From Hymenobacter siberiensis (GTDB lineage Bacteria > Bacteroidota > Bacteroidia > Cytophagales > Hymenobacteraceae): a stretch of 64,000 bases of DNA. This document shows, one piece after another, positions 43,297-52,038 of this stretch. Numbering within the stretch: position 1 is the first letter of the stretch; each line of letters starts with the position of its first letter. The notes beneath the pieces were generated by a model. It was given only the letters and a program-made list of their open reading frames with translations. It made no database searches and was not told where the DNA came from. The translations under genes and the position numbers were made by a program. The stretch lies in contig NZ_JAHLZY020000001.1 in the NCBI RefSeq assembly GCF_018967865.2, forward strand, positions 1,922,001-1,986,000, in the 5' to 3' direction.

Positions 43297-45936
43297 ATGC
43301 AAGAACAAATCCGCCTCCTCGAAGCCCGCGCCAAAACCACCGACTGGAAACAATTTGGCCCCTATCTCACCGAGCGCCAGTGGGGTACTGTGCGCGAAGA
43401 CTACAGCGCCAACGGCGACGCCTGGAACTACATCACCCACGACATGGCGCGCGCCTACGCCTACCGCTGGGGTGAGGAAGGCCTCGGCGGCATCAGCGAC
43501 GACCAGCAGCGGCTGTGCTTCGGTATCGGCCTCTGGAACGGGGTCGATAACCAGCTGAAGGAGCGCCTCTTCGGCCTCACTAACGGCCAGGGCAACCACG
43601 GCGAGGACGTGAAGGAGCACTACTACTACCTCGACAGCACCCCCACGCACTCCTACATGCGGATGCTGTACAAGTACCCGCAGGCTGCTTTCCCTTACGA
43701 TGAGCTGCGGGATGAAAATGCCGCCCGCACCCGCCAGGAGCCCGAATTCGAGCTGCTCGACACCGGTGTTTTCGCCGAAAGCCGCTACTTCGACGTGTTC
43801 ATTGAGTATGCCAAAGCGGGCCCCCAGGACGTGCTCATTCAGCTCACCATCCACAACCGGGGTCCCGAGGCCGCGCCGCTCACGGTGCTGCCGCAGCTCT
43901 GGTTTCGCAATACCTGGACGCTGGGCTACGACGACCACCGGCCCGAAATCCGTCGTACCCAGGCCGCTGCGATGGAAGCCGAGCACCGCGACCTGGGTCG
44001 CTATCAGCTGTATTGCGACCGCGCCGAGGAGCTGCTGTTCTGCGAAAACGAAACCAGCCCCACGCTCTTTGGCAAGAAGCGCGAGAAGAAAAACAAGGCC
44101 GGCCGCTACTTCAAAGACGGCATCAATGAGTACATCGTACAGGGCCAGGCCACGGCCGTGAACCCCGCCGAAACCGGCACCAAGGCCGCCGCCCGCTACC
44201 AGTTCAACATTCCGGCCGGCGAAGCCCGCGTGCTGCGCCTGCGCCTCAGCCAGCCCACGCACGAAGCGCCGTTTGCCGATTTCGACCCCCTTTTCGCCAC
44301 CCGCCGCGCCGAGGCCGACGAGTTCTACGACTGCATTCAGGAGGGCCTCCGCAATGCCGACGCCCGCAACGTGCAGCGCCAGGCCTTCGCCGGCATGCTC
44401 TGGAGCAAGCAATATTATTACTACGATGTGAGCCAGTGGCTCGACGGCGACCCTGGCCGCCCCGTGCCGCCGCCCGAGCGCCTCACCGGTCGCAACGCCG
44501 CCTGGCGGCACCTGCACAACGCCGACATCGTCTCGATGCCCGACAAGTGGGAATACCCCTGGTACGCGGCCTGGGACCTCGCCTTTCACTGCCTGCCGCT
44601 GGCCATGGTGGACGCCGACTTCGCCAAGCAGCAGCTCCGCCTGCTCTGCCAGGATGGCTACCTGCACCCCAACGGCCAGATGCCCGCCTACGAGTGGCAT
44701 TTCAGCGACGTGAACGCGCCCGTGCACGCCTGGGCCACCTGGCGCGTGTACCAGATGGACCGCAAACTGCACGAGGGCCGGGGCGACACCGCCTTCCTCG
44801 AAGCCGTGTTCCAGAAGCTGGTGATGACTTTCACCTGGTGGGTGAACCGCAAGGACCGCGACGAGCGCAACATCTTCGAGGGCGGCTTCCTGGGTATGGA
44901 CAATATTGGGGTTTTCGACCGCTCGTCACCATTGCCCACCGGCGGCAAAATCGAGCAGAGCGACGGCACCAGCTGGATGGCCATGTTCGCCCTCAACCTC
45001 ATGCGCATGGCCCTGGAGCTGGCCCAAACCACGCCCGTGTACCAGGAAATGGCCAGCAAGTTCTTCGAGCATTTCCTGTACATCGCCGAAGCCATGACCC
45101 GCGGCGGCGGCGGCCACTTCAATCTCTGGGACGAAGAAGACCAGTTCTACTACGACGTCCTGCACGCCCCCGACGACTCGCGCACCCGCCTGCGCATCCG
45201 CTCCATGGTGGGCCTCATCCCGCTGTTTGCCATAGAGGTAATTGACGATGAGCTGCTGGCTACCGTGCCCGAGTTCCACGCCCGCGCCCTGGCCCTCATC
45301 CAGCGTCGCCCGCGCCTGGCCGAGCTGGTGAGCCGCTGGCAGGAGCCCGGCCAGGGCGCGCGCCACCTTATGGGCCTCATGCGCCAAAGCCGCCTGCGCA
45401 GCGTGCTTACCCGCATGTTGGATGAAACCGAATTCCTCTCCGAATTCGGCATCCGCTCGCTCTCGCGTTACCACCTCGACAACCCGTACTATTACCACAT
45501 GGGCGAGGCCGACAGCTTCTCCGTGACTTACGTGGCCGGCGAGGCTGAGTCGGACATGTTTGGCGGCAACTCCAACTGGCGCGGGCCGGTGTGGTTACCC
45601 GTCAACTGCCTCATCATCGAGTCGCTGCAGCGCTACCATAGCTACTACGGCGATGCGTTTACCATTGAGTGCCCCACCGGCTCGGGCCAGCTGCACACGC
45701 TGGCGCAGGTGGCCGATGCGCTTTCAGCCCGCCTCGCCCGCCTGTTTCTCAAGGATGAGAACGGCCGCCGCCCCGCCCTGGGCGATACCGAAATCCACCA
45801 GACCGACCCGCACTTTCGCGACAACCTGCTCTTTCACGAGTACTTCCACGGCGACGACGGCCACGGCCTCGGCGCCAGCCACCAAACCGGCTGGACCGGC
45901 TTGGTCGTGCGTCTGCTGGAAAAGGCGGGCGGGTAG
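43297..45936 (+). CDS. Glycoside hydrolase of the GH63/MGH1 type (putative glucosidase)
   Basis: The 879-residue cytoplasmic-looking protein has no signal peptide. An N-terminal beta-sandwich (about 1-300, including YYYLDSTPTHSYMRMLYKYP and QLTIHNRGPEAAPLTVLPQLW) precedes an (alpha/alpha)6 barrel. Barrel motifs include DKWEYPWYAAWDLAFHCLPL, NGQMPAYEWHFSDVNAPVHA, GGFLGMDNIGVFDRS, GNSNWRGPVWLPVNCLIIES and a C-terminal ASHQTGWTGLV. This matches the clade of GH63-like, YMR196W-type glucosidases, which may act on small gluco-oligosaccharides or glycosylglycerate. Catalytic acids are probably the Asp in FLGMDN or DLAFH and a C-terminal Glu. Specificity is not readable. Confidence 0.88.
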   Translation: MQEQIRLLEARAKTTDWKQFGPYLTERQWGTVREDYSANGDAWNYITHDMARAYAYRWGEEGLGGISDDQQRLCFGIGLWNGVDNQLKERLFGLTNGQGNHGEDVKEHYYYLDSTPTHSYMRMLYKYPQAAFPYDELRDENAARTRQEPEFELLDTGVFAESRYFDVFIEYAKAGPQDVLIQLTIHNRGPEAAPLTVLPQLWFRNTWTLGYDDHRPEIRRTQAAAMEAEHRDLGRYQLYCDRAEELLFCENETSPTLFGKKREKKNKAGRYFKDGINEYIVQGQATAVNPAETGTKAAARYQFNIPAGEARVLRLRLSQPTHEAPFADFDPLFATRRAEADEFYDCIQEGLRNADARNVQRQAFAGMLWSKQYYYYDVSQWLDGDPGRPVPPPERLTGRNAAWRHLHNADIVSMPDKWEYPWYAAWDLAFHCLPLAMVDADFAKQQLRLLCQDGYLHPNGQMPAYEWHFSDVNAPVHAWATWRVYQMDRKLHEGRGDTAFLEAVFQKLVMTFTWWVNRKDRDERNIFEGGFLGMDNIGVFDRSSPLPTGGKIEQSDGTSWMAMFALNLMRMALELAQTTPVYQEMASKFFEHFLYIAEAMTRGGGGHFNLWDEEDQFYYDVLHAPDDSRTRLRIRSMVGLIPLFAIEVIDDELLATVPEFHARALALIQRRPRLAELVSRWQEPGQGARHLMGLMRQSRLRSVLTRMLDETEFLSEFGIRSLSRYHLDNPYYYHMGEADSFSVTYVAGEAESDMFGGNSNWRGPVWLPVNCLIIESLQRYHSYYGDAFTIECPTGSGQLHTLAQVADALSARLARLFLKDENGRRPALGDTEIHQTDPHFRDNLLFHEYFHGDDGHGLGASHQTGWTGLVVRLLEKAGG

Positions 45937-45953
45937 ATTGGGGAAGCTAAATC

Positions 45954-46077
45954 AGAACGTCATGCTCATCTGGCGTCCGCGCAGCCGCAGCGGCTGCGTA
46001 AAAGCACTAAGTACTTGAATAATTGCTTACGCGGCAGAGATGCTGCCGCTACGCGGACGCCAGATGAGCATGACATT
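45954..46077. repeat. Palindromic repeat, family A variant (copy A7)
   Basis: The arms are GAACGTCATGCTCATCTGGC and GCCAGATGAGCATGAC, with GTCCGCG/CGCGGAC continuing the stem. The loop includes AAGTACTTGAATAATTGCTT. The inner arm also appears on one side of copy A1. Confidence 0.85.
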
Positions 46078-46099
46078 TCCCGGCTCGTTTCTGCTTGTG

Positions 46100-47380
46100 C
46101 TACTGCGGCAAGGCCCGCAGCGCCGCCAATGCCTCCTCCGTTTCCGGCCGCTTTTTCTCCACCTTGCGTTCGGTTTTGGCGTCGCCGTGCTTGGTTTCCT
46201 GAGTTGGGGTGGGTACCCCCTTGGCGTAGTAGGCCAGCAGGGCCTGGCGCAGGGCGGGGGTGAGGTGCTCGAACTTACGCTTGTGCAGCTCGCGTAGCAG
46301 CTCGTTGTACGTTTGGTCGGCCAAGGCGTAAGTGATGGGGCGGGTGGGTTTGCCGGTGTCGAGGTTGGTGTCGGGCAGGGGCCGGGTGCGGGCGGTGTCG
46401 GTGGGCTGCTCGCGCACCAGCGTGGCGAAGCGCACCAGCACCGCCCGGTAGCTGGCGCGGAACTTCGCCTCGCCCGCCGCATCGGGCAGCTTGAAGGCAT
46501 AGGTTTTCAGCGGGCCTATTTTGGGCAGCAGGTTGATGAAGAAGGCCATTACCCGCGCCCCGAAGCCGGGCCGCTCATACCCATCACCAAATTCCTTGCG
46601 AAACGCCCGGGGGCTGGCCTTGTAGCGATAGTCGCGCCGCCGGGCCTGGGGACTCATCTTCCTGATTGCCTTGCGTTGGCTGTGCCAGGCGGCGCGGGCC
46701 GTGGCCGGCAGCAGCTGGTTTACGGCGAAGCGAAAGGTGGCAATGCTCACATCCACGTTCAGAATTACCTGCCCCAGCTCCAGCCCGTAGGTTTGTTGAA
46801 AAGCGCGCTCCAGCACCGGGTTGCTCACCCGGAAGCCGATGAATTTGTGGTACTCCTGGCTGCGGTAGCGTCCGGCGGCCACCTGCACCACATCAAACGA
46901 AAATTCCAGCTCGGTGTGGCGCTTGGTGGCCTGCTCGTAGGTGACGACCGGTCCGAACTGCGCCCGCAAATCGGGGTACACGGTGGGCATAATCTGGTTG
47001 GTGCCCTCGGGGTGGCCCACATTGTCGGTGGCGTAGTGGGCCAGCGCGCCCAGGGCGTAGGCATACTCGTTGCGGTTGTGGGCCTGGCCCAGCAGGTTGC
47101 GCACAAAGTCGCCGGACCGCACGTAGTGCATGAGGTTGGTGAAGAGCGTGGAGCCCAGCGGGTAGTAGCCCATATCCTGCAAAATGGAGCCGCCGTAGGC
47201 GTAGCTTTTGGCCTCTTCGAGCTGCTCGGTGGTGGCCCCGGGGTAGTGGTGGCGCAGCAGCGGCACCAGAGTTTTGTCCCAGGTCGAGTCGATGACGGCC
47301 TGATGGGTGAGCACGGCATAGGCGGCGGCAGGGGCCAAAGGCGCGGCCAGCAGCAATAGAAGGAATAAGCGAAAAATCAT
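46100..47380 (-). CDS. Zinc-dependent phospholipase C family protein
   Basis: The 426-residue secreted protein has a signal peptide (MIFRLFLLLLLAAPLAPAAA) and the S1/P1-like zinc pattern: YAVLTHQAVIDSTWD, DMGYYPLGSTLFTNLMHYVR, EYAYALGALAHYATDNVGHP and TKRHTELEFSFDV. The His/Asp residues would bind three zinc ions. It ends in a Lys/Glu-rich segment (KHGDAKTERKVEKKRPETEE). The usual substrates are phosphatidylcholine-like lipids or related phosphodiesters. The ATG at 47380 begins the signal peptide. Confidence 0.87.
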   Translation of the reverse strand: MIFRLFLLLLLAAPLAPAAAYAVLTHQAVIDSTWDKTLVPLLRHHYPGATTEQLEEAKSYAYGGSILQDMGYYPLGSTLFTNLMHYVRSGDFVRNLLGQAHNRNEYAYALGALAHYATDNVGHPEGTNQIMPTVYPDLRAQFGPVVTYEQATKRHTELEFSFDVVQVAAGRYRSQEYHKFIGFRVSNPVLERAFQQTYGLELGQVILNVDVSIATFRFAVNQLLPATARAAWHSQRKAIRKMSPQARRRDYRYKASPRAFRKEFGDGYERPGFGARVMAFFINLLPKIGPLKTYAFKLPDAAGEAKFRASYRAVLVRFATLVREQPTDTARTRPLPDTNLDTGKPTRPITYALADQTYNELLRELHKRKFEHLTPALRQALLAYYAKGVPTPTQETKHGDAKTERKVEKKRPETEEALAALRALPQ

Positions 47381-47558
47381 AAGAAAGTTGGTGCAGAGCA
47401 AGCGCCTTCGTGGCAACGGGAAAAGCCGTCCGGCCGTTGCAAAGGCCCGGCGCCGTTCGGGCCGGTGCCAAAGGCGCAGGGAAGCAGCCCCAGCCTTTCG
47501 CGACCATCACCACCCCGAAACCCAGGGCGCAGAATTTCGTTTTGGGCCATATTACCCA

Positions 47559-47708
47559 GTTGCGGTTACGCAGGGCTTTCTGCGGTATGTGTTGCTGTTG
47601 CTGGTTTAACGCGTTTGAGCCGTTTTTAAGACGGGGACCAGCAACGAGAAACCAGTAACTAAAAACGAGTTAAACCACCTGACGCAAAAGTTGCCTGCGT
47701 AACCGCAG
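47559..47708. mobile_element. MITE-like element G (copy G1, 150 bp) with 7-bp target duplication
   Basis: The ends TTGCGGTTACGCAGG and CCTGCGTAACCGCAG are inverted. The direct repeat TTACCCA lies at 47552-47558 and 47709-47715. It is in the 346-bp gap upstream of the PAP2 gene and ends 18 nt before its start codon. Inner units GTTTAAC and GTTAAAC also pair. Confidence 0.82.
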
Positions 47709-47726
47709 TTACCCAATTATTTACCT

Positions 47727-48557
47727 ATGAAATTTTTTCCCGCGCTCGCTCTTGTGGGCTCCCTGCTTACCGGTGCCGCCCCCGTCGCCCAGGCGCAGCA
47801 CTCAGCTTCGCCCTATCACACCCACTTCGCCATCGATGGCCCCATCATCCTGGGGCTGGGCGCGACCAGCGCTTTCGGTCTCTACCGCGTGCAGCAGAAA
47901 AGCGGCCTGAGCGATGCCGAGTTGGCCGCGCTCAACAAAAACGATATTCCAAAAATCGACCGCTTCTCGGCTGGCTGGTACAGCGACCGCGCCCAGACCG
48001 CCAGCGACTTGCTCTGCTACCCCACGCTGGTCATCGCGCCCGCCCTGCTGGCCCTCAACGACAACGTGCGCGGCCACTACGGCCAGGTAGTAGGCCTGTA
48101 TATCGAAACAATGCTGGCCACCGATGCCCTGTTCACTACCTCGGTGGGCAATATCTATCGCTACCGGCCCTATCTCTACGGCACCGAGGGCGGCGGTGGG
48201 CGCTCGGGCAAAATCGCCACCAATTCCTTCTTCGCCGGGCACACCGGCCACACAGCCACGGCCACCTTCTTCGCCGCCAAAGTCATGCACGATTTCAATC
48301 CCGGCTACGCCGGCGAGCCCTTCGTGTGGGGCGCGGCGGCCGTAATACCCGTCGCCGTGGCCTACTTCCGCATCGAAGCCGGCAAGCACTTCCTCACCGA
48401 CAACCTCGTGGGCTACGCCGTGGGCGCAACCATGGGCGTGGTAGTGCCGCAGCTGCACAAAGTGGCCGGCCGCCGCGGCCTGTCATTGATGCCCTTGCAG
48501 GGGCTGAATGCCAACGGCTATGCGTATTCGGGCATGCTGCTGAGCAAGCGGCTGTAG
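47727..48557 (+). CDS. PAP2-family phosphatase, intact paralogue
   Basis: The 276-residue protein has a signal peptide (MKFFPALALVGSLLTGAAPVAQAQ). The PAP2 motifs are adapted: RYRPYLYG for motif 1, SFFAGHTGHTATATFF for motif 2 (AGHT in place of SGHT) and YFRIEAGKHFLTDNLVGYAVG for motif 3. Helices in the middle suggest an outer- or inner-membrane phosphatase acting on lipid or undecaprenyl phosphates. Close similarity to the broken copy at 42 kb indicates a gene duplication. The start lies just after element G1. Confidence 0.88.
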   Translation: MKFFPALALVGSLLTGAAPVAQAQHSASPYHTHFAIDGPIILGLGATSAFGLYRVQQKSGLSDAELAALNKNDIPKIDRFSAGWYSDRAQTASDLLCYPTLVIAPALLALNDNVRGHYGQVVGLYIETMLATDALFTTSVGNIYRYRPYLYGTEGGGGRSGKIATNSFFAGHTGHTATATFFAAKVMHDFNPGYAGEPFVWGAAAVIPVAVAYFRIEAGKHFLTDNLVGYAVGATMGVVVPQLHKVAGRRGLSLMPLQGLNANGYAYSGMLLSKRL

Positions 48558-48591
48558 CTTAAACTACTGCTAGCTTTATAGCAGCGCTTAC

Positions 48592-49212
48592 TTAAACTGC
48601 GGCTGATAGCAGGACCGGGCTCGCCATAAGGCAAGCTCCTTTTGCTTGCAAATCGGCCTGCGCTGCTGCCCAGCCCTCGGCCGAGATAGCGCGGGTAGCA
48701 TCGGTGACGACGGTGGTGGCAAAGCCGGCGGCCAGCGCGTCGAGGGCCGAGTAGTACACACAATAGTCGGCGGCCAGGCCGGCCACGAAAACTTCGGTCA
48801 CGCCCCGGCCGCGCAGGTAGTCGGCCAGGCCGGTGCTTTTGCGGTGGCCATTGTCAAAAAATGCGCTATAGCTGTCAATTTCCGGGTTCATGCCCTTGCG
48901 GAAGATGGCTTCGATGCGTTCCGTATGCAGCGCGGGGGCCAGGGCCGCGCCGTTGCTGGCCTGGGTGCAGTGGTCGGGCCAGAGCACCTGCGGTAGGCCG
49001 TGCAAGTCAATCTGCTCGAACTGGCTGCGGCCGGCGTGGTTGCTGGCGAAGCTCTCGTGGCTGGCCGGGTGCCAGTCCTGGGTGGCCACCACCAGGTCGA
49101 AATGCGCTTGCAACGCATTCGCCAGCGGTATAATGGCGTCGCCCTCGGGCACGGCCAGCCGGCCGCCGGGCAGGAAATCGTTTTGAATATCGATGAGCAG
49201 GAGGACTTTCAT
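48592..49212 (-). CDS. pncA: Nicotinamidase (PncA)
   Basis: PncA deamidates nicotinamide to nicotinate in NAD salvage. The 206-residue protein carries the catalytic triad Asp8 (LLIDIQNDF), Lys106 (FRKGMNPEIDSYSAF) and Cys151 (GLAADYCVYYSALDA). The metal-site residues in TQDWHPASHESFA are also present. The ATG at 49212 gives the standard MKVLLLIDIQNDF start. Length is normal. Confidence 0.93.
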   Translation of the reverse strand: MKVLLLIDIQNDFLPGGRLAVPEGDAIIPLANALQAHFDLVVATQDWHPASHESFASNHAGRSQFEQIDLHGLPQVLWPDHCTQASNGAALAPALHTERIEAIFRKGMNPEIDSYSAFFDNGHRKSTGLADYLRGRGVTEVFVAGLAADYCVYYSALDALAAGFATTVVTDATRAISAEGWAAAQADLQAKGACLMASPVLLSAAV

Positions 49213-49257
49213 GGGTAGGGGAGATGGGCAATGTGGTTTGAATAGGGAAGGGCACAA

Positions 49258-49365
49258 AAGAACGTCATGCCGAGCGGAGCCGAGGCATCTCGCTCGGGGT
49301 TATTTGGGGTCGTTCAACGACTCACGCGAGATGCCTCGGCTGCGCTCGGCATGACGTTCTTTTTG
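49258..49365. repeat. Palindromic repeat, family A (copy A8)
   Basis: GAACGTCATGCCGAGCGGAG on the left and CTGCGCTCGGCATGACGTTC on the right, extended by GCATCTCG/CGAGATGC, frame a loop of about 40 nt. It lies between divergent pncA and SDR genes. Confidence 0.9.
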
Positions 49366-49439
49366 ATTGCGACCGGAAATAAACCAAGCATTCTGGCCGG
49401 AGTTACGTTTACCCCAGAACAAACCTACGCTCATCCCTC

Positions 49440-50309
49440 ATGCCCGACCTTCAAAATCAGATAATCCTCGTCACCGGAGCTACCTCCGGCATCGGCAAAG
49501 TCACGGCCACTGAGCTGGCCAAAAAGGGTGCTCACATCGTCATTCTGGCCCGCAGCGCCGAAAAAGCAGCCGATACTCAGCAGGAAATTAAAGCCGCCGC
49601 CGGCCACAACCATGTCGACATCCTGCTCGCCGACCTCGCCGACCTCGACCAGGTGCGCCGCGCCGCTGCCGAGTTCAATGCCCGCTACCCGCGCCTCGAC
49701 GTGCTGGTGAATAACGCCGGGCTGATTTTCGGGGCCGAGCGCCAGCTCTCGCCCGATGGCAACGAGCTGGGGGTGGCCACCAACCACCTCGGCCCGTTCC
49801 TGCTCACGGCCCTGCTCTTCGATAAGCTCAAGGCCAGCCCCGCCGCCCGCGTGGTCAACGTAGCCTCCGAAGCGTACCGCATTGCCCGGCCGGATTTGGC
49901 TGACTTTCAGTCGGCCAGCGGCTACGGCGGCTTGCGCGTGTACGCCAACACCAAGCTCTACAACATCATGTTCACGCAGGAGCTGGCCCGCCGCCTGCGC
50001 ACCCATGGCATTGCCAACATTACCACCAACGTGCTGCATCCCGGCGTGGTGGCCAGCGGCTTCGGCAACAGTTCGGGTGGGCTGATGGGCTTTCTCACGC
50101 AGCTGGGTCGGCCCTTCATGATTTCGGTGGAAAAAGGGGCCGAAACCAGCATTTTCCTGGCCTCCGCGCCCGAGGTGGGCACCGTCAGCGGTGGCTATTT
50201 CGACAAGAAAAAGGCCGAGCCCGTGAAAAGCTCCTTCAATACGCCCGAAAATGCCCAGCGGCTCTGGGCGCTGAGCGAGGTGCTCACGGGGGTGAAATTG
50301 CTGGATTAG
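49440..50309 (+). CDS. SDR-family oxidoreductase (retinol-dehydrogenase-like)
   Basis: The 289-residue short-chain dehydrogenase has the NAD(P) loop TGATSGIG at 12-19, DLADLDQVRR, NNAG in VLVNNAGLIF and the active-site YANTK preceded by SGYGGLRV. NHLGPFLLTALL and NVLHPGVVASGFGN fit the WWOX/retinol dehydrogenase-like subgroup. The substrate is unknown. Confidence 0.9.
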   Translation: MPDLQNQIILVTGATSGIGKVTATELAKKGAHIVILARSAEKAADTQQEIKAAAGHNHVDILLADLADLDQVRRAAAEFNARYPRLDVLVNNAGLIFGAERQLSPDGNELGVATNHLGPFLLTALLFDKLKASPAARVVNVASEAYRIARPDLADFQSASGYGGLRVYANTKLYNIMFTQELARRLRTHGIANITTNVLHPGVVASGFGNSSGGLMGFLTQLGRPFMISVEKGAETSIFLASAPEVGTVSGGYFDKKKAEPVKSSFNTPENAQRLWALSEVLTGVKLLD

Positions 50310-50324
50310 GACACCGCAGGCTTG

Positions 50325-50387
50325 TCATTCCGACGAAGGAGGAATCTGGGTAAATTCCACCCTCAGATTTCTCCTTCGTCGGAATGA
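50325..50387. repeat. Palindromic repeat, family F
   Basis: TCATTCCGACGAAGGAGGAA on the left and CTCCTTCGTCGGAATGA on the right, extended by ATCTG/CAGAT, enclose a short loop. Only one copy is in the window. Confidence 0.85.
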
Positions 50388-50409
50388 AAACGCCCTGTTC
50401 GGGTAACTA

Positions 50410-50961
50410 CTAAACGGCATGAATTGCCGGGTACAGCGCCCGCCACTCATCCTCCAGAATGCCCATTTCGATGAGCGTCCAGTAGCCGTCGCCGTGGCGC
50501 ACCACGTCGCGCATGCGGCCCTCCTCCTGGAAGCCGCACTTGAGGTAGCAGTTGATGGCCGCGTGGTTGAAATCGTAGACGCCCAGGCTGATGCGGTGCA
50601 ATTTCAGGTCCTCGAACCCGAGGCGCAGCATGGCCTTCACCATGGCCTGGCAGATGCCCCGGCGGCGCTCGGTCGTGTTGCCCACCAGCACGCGGGTGAT
50701 GCGCCCGGCCCGGTCGCGCTCGCTGATGCCGCCCAGTGAGATGTGCCCGACGGTGACGCTGGTTTTCGAATCCACTGCTTTGTAGATGAAGACGTTGGGG
50801 TCATTCATATCATTGGAGCCTTCGATGTACCAGCTCAGGCCGGCCTCGGTAAGAGGGAAGGAGAACATCGAGCCGCTCCACTCTTTCATCAGCCGCTCGT
50901 CGTCGACCCATTCCATGAGCTGAGCGAAATCGTCGGACCTGAAGGGTTCCAGTATAATCAT
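50410..50961 (-). CDS. GNAT-family N-acetyltransferase (RimJ/RimL-like)
   Basis: The 183-residue protein starts MIILEPFRSDDFAQLMEWV and has VTVGHISLGGISERDRAGRI, the acetyl-CoA loop TERRRGICQAMVKAMLRLGF and the terminal NHAAINCYLKCGFQEEGRMR of acetyltransferase_3-type GNATs. The acceptor could be a protein N-terminus, amine or small molecule. The ATG at 50961 is the natural start. Confidence 0.9.
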   Translation of the reverse strand: MIILEPFRSDDFAQLMEWVDDERLMKEWSGSMFSFPLTEAGLSWYIEGSNDMNDPNVFIYKAVDSKTSVTVGHISLGGISERDRAGRITRVLVGNTTERRRGICQAMVKAMLRLGFEDLKLHRISLGVYDFNHAAINCYLKCGFQEEGRMRDVVRHGDGYWTLIEMGILEDEWRALYPAIHAV

Positions 50962-51095
50962 ATAAAAAAAGAGACGCACCGGGCCGATAAGCCCGGCAAT
51001 AAGCCCGCAAGATAAGGCCCCGCGGGGGTGCTTTGCTAACCAACCGGGCGGCTGGCTTGTTAGCCGCCTGCTTCTCAAACCCTCTATTTTTCTCC

Positions 51096-51836
51096 ATGAA
51101 CTTAGCCACCAACACCATCCTGCTCACCGGCGGGGCCTCGGGCATTGGCTTGGCACTGGCCATCCGTTTTCTGCAGGCCGGCAGCACCGTCATTATCGTG
51201 GGCCGCCGGGCCGATAAGCTGGCCGAAGCCCAGCAGCGCTACCCCGGCCTGATTACGCGCCAGGGCGACATTGCCACCGCCGCCGAGCGCACCGAGCTGG
51301 TGCGCTGGGCCACCACCGAATACCCCGCCCTCAACGTGCTGGTGAACAACGCCGGCATCCAGAACCGCATTCAGCTGGCCGATGATGCCGCGGCCGACTG
51401 GGAAACCCGCCGCCAAGAGCTGGTTATCAACGTGGAAGCGCCCATTCATTTGGCTATGCTGCTGGTGCCGCACCTGCGCCAGCAGCCGGGCGCGGCCATT
51501 GTCAACGTCACGTCGGGGCTGTCGTTTGCGCCGGCGGCGTTCGTGCCCATCTACAGCGCCACCAAGGCGGCATTGCACTCGTTCACGCTCTCGCTGCGCC
51601 ACCAGCTGGTGCCCACGGGCATTGCGGTGCTCGAAATTGTGCCGCCAGCTGTGAATACTGACCTCGGTGGTCCTGGTCTGCACACCTTTGGCGTGCCGGT
51701 TGATGACTTTGCCGATTCCGTAATGGCGCGGCTGGCGGCCGGCGAGCAGGAAGTGGGCTACGGCAGCTCCGAAAAGTCGCGCCTGGCCTCGCGGGCCGAG
51801 CTGGACGAGCAGTTTCGGGCGATGAATAACCGGTAG
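51096..51836 (+). CDS. SDR-family oxidoreductase (DltE-like)
   Basis: The 246-residue short-chain dehydrogenase has TGGASGIG at 11-18, NNAG in VLVNNAGIQN, VTSGLSF and the active-site YSATKAALHSF. VPPAVNTDLGGPG near the C-terminus matches the DltE/YvaG-like group. The substrate is unknown. It starts at ATG 51096, diverging from the GNAT gene. Confidence 0.9.
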   Translation: MNLATNTILLTGGASGIGLALAIRFLQAGSTVIIVGRRADKLAEAQQRYPGLITRQGDIATAAERTELVRWATTEYPALNVLVNNAGIQNRIQLADDAAADWETRRQELVINVEAPIHLAMLLVPHLRQQPGAAIVNVTSGLSFAPAAFVPIYSATKAALHSFTLSLRHQLVPTGIAVLEIVPPAVNTDLGGPGLHTFGVPVDDFADSVMARLAAGEQEVGYGSSEKSRLASRAELDEQFRAMNNR

Positions 51837-51851
51837 GCATTTCTACTATTA

Positions 51852-51939
51852 GGAGTTGTTTAGAAAATCCCCGAACGGTCATGCAGAGCGCAGCGCAGCA
51901 TGACCGTTCGGGGACCTTTGTGACTTTCTAAACAACTCC
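51852..51939. mobile_element. MITE-like element B (copy B2, 88 bp)
   Basis: The ends GGAGTTGTTTAGAAAATCCC and GACTTTCTAAACAACTCC are inverted, and the inner stem is CCCCGAACGGTCATGC/GCATGACCGTTCGGGG. A 3-bp direct repeat TTA flanks it (51849-51851, 51940-51942). It abuts the left arm of a family-C palindrome. Confidence 0.88.
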
Positions 51940-51942
51940 TTA

Positions 51943-52033
51943 TGCTGAACGCAGTGAAGCATCTGAGTAAAGTGCCTGGATAAGTTCCGGACGCTTTGCT
52001 TTACTCAGATGCTTCACTGCGTTCAGCATGACA
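51943..52033. repeat. Palindromic repeat, family C (copy C2)
   Basis: TGCTGAACGCAGTGAAGCAT and ATGCTTCACTGCGTTCAGCA, extended by CTGAGTAAAG/CTTTACTCAG, enclose a loop around GTTCCGGAC. The outermost CA of the left arm seems displaced by element B2. Confidence 0.88.
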
Positions 52034-52038
52034 GTTGG

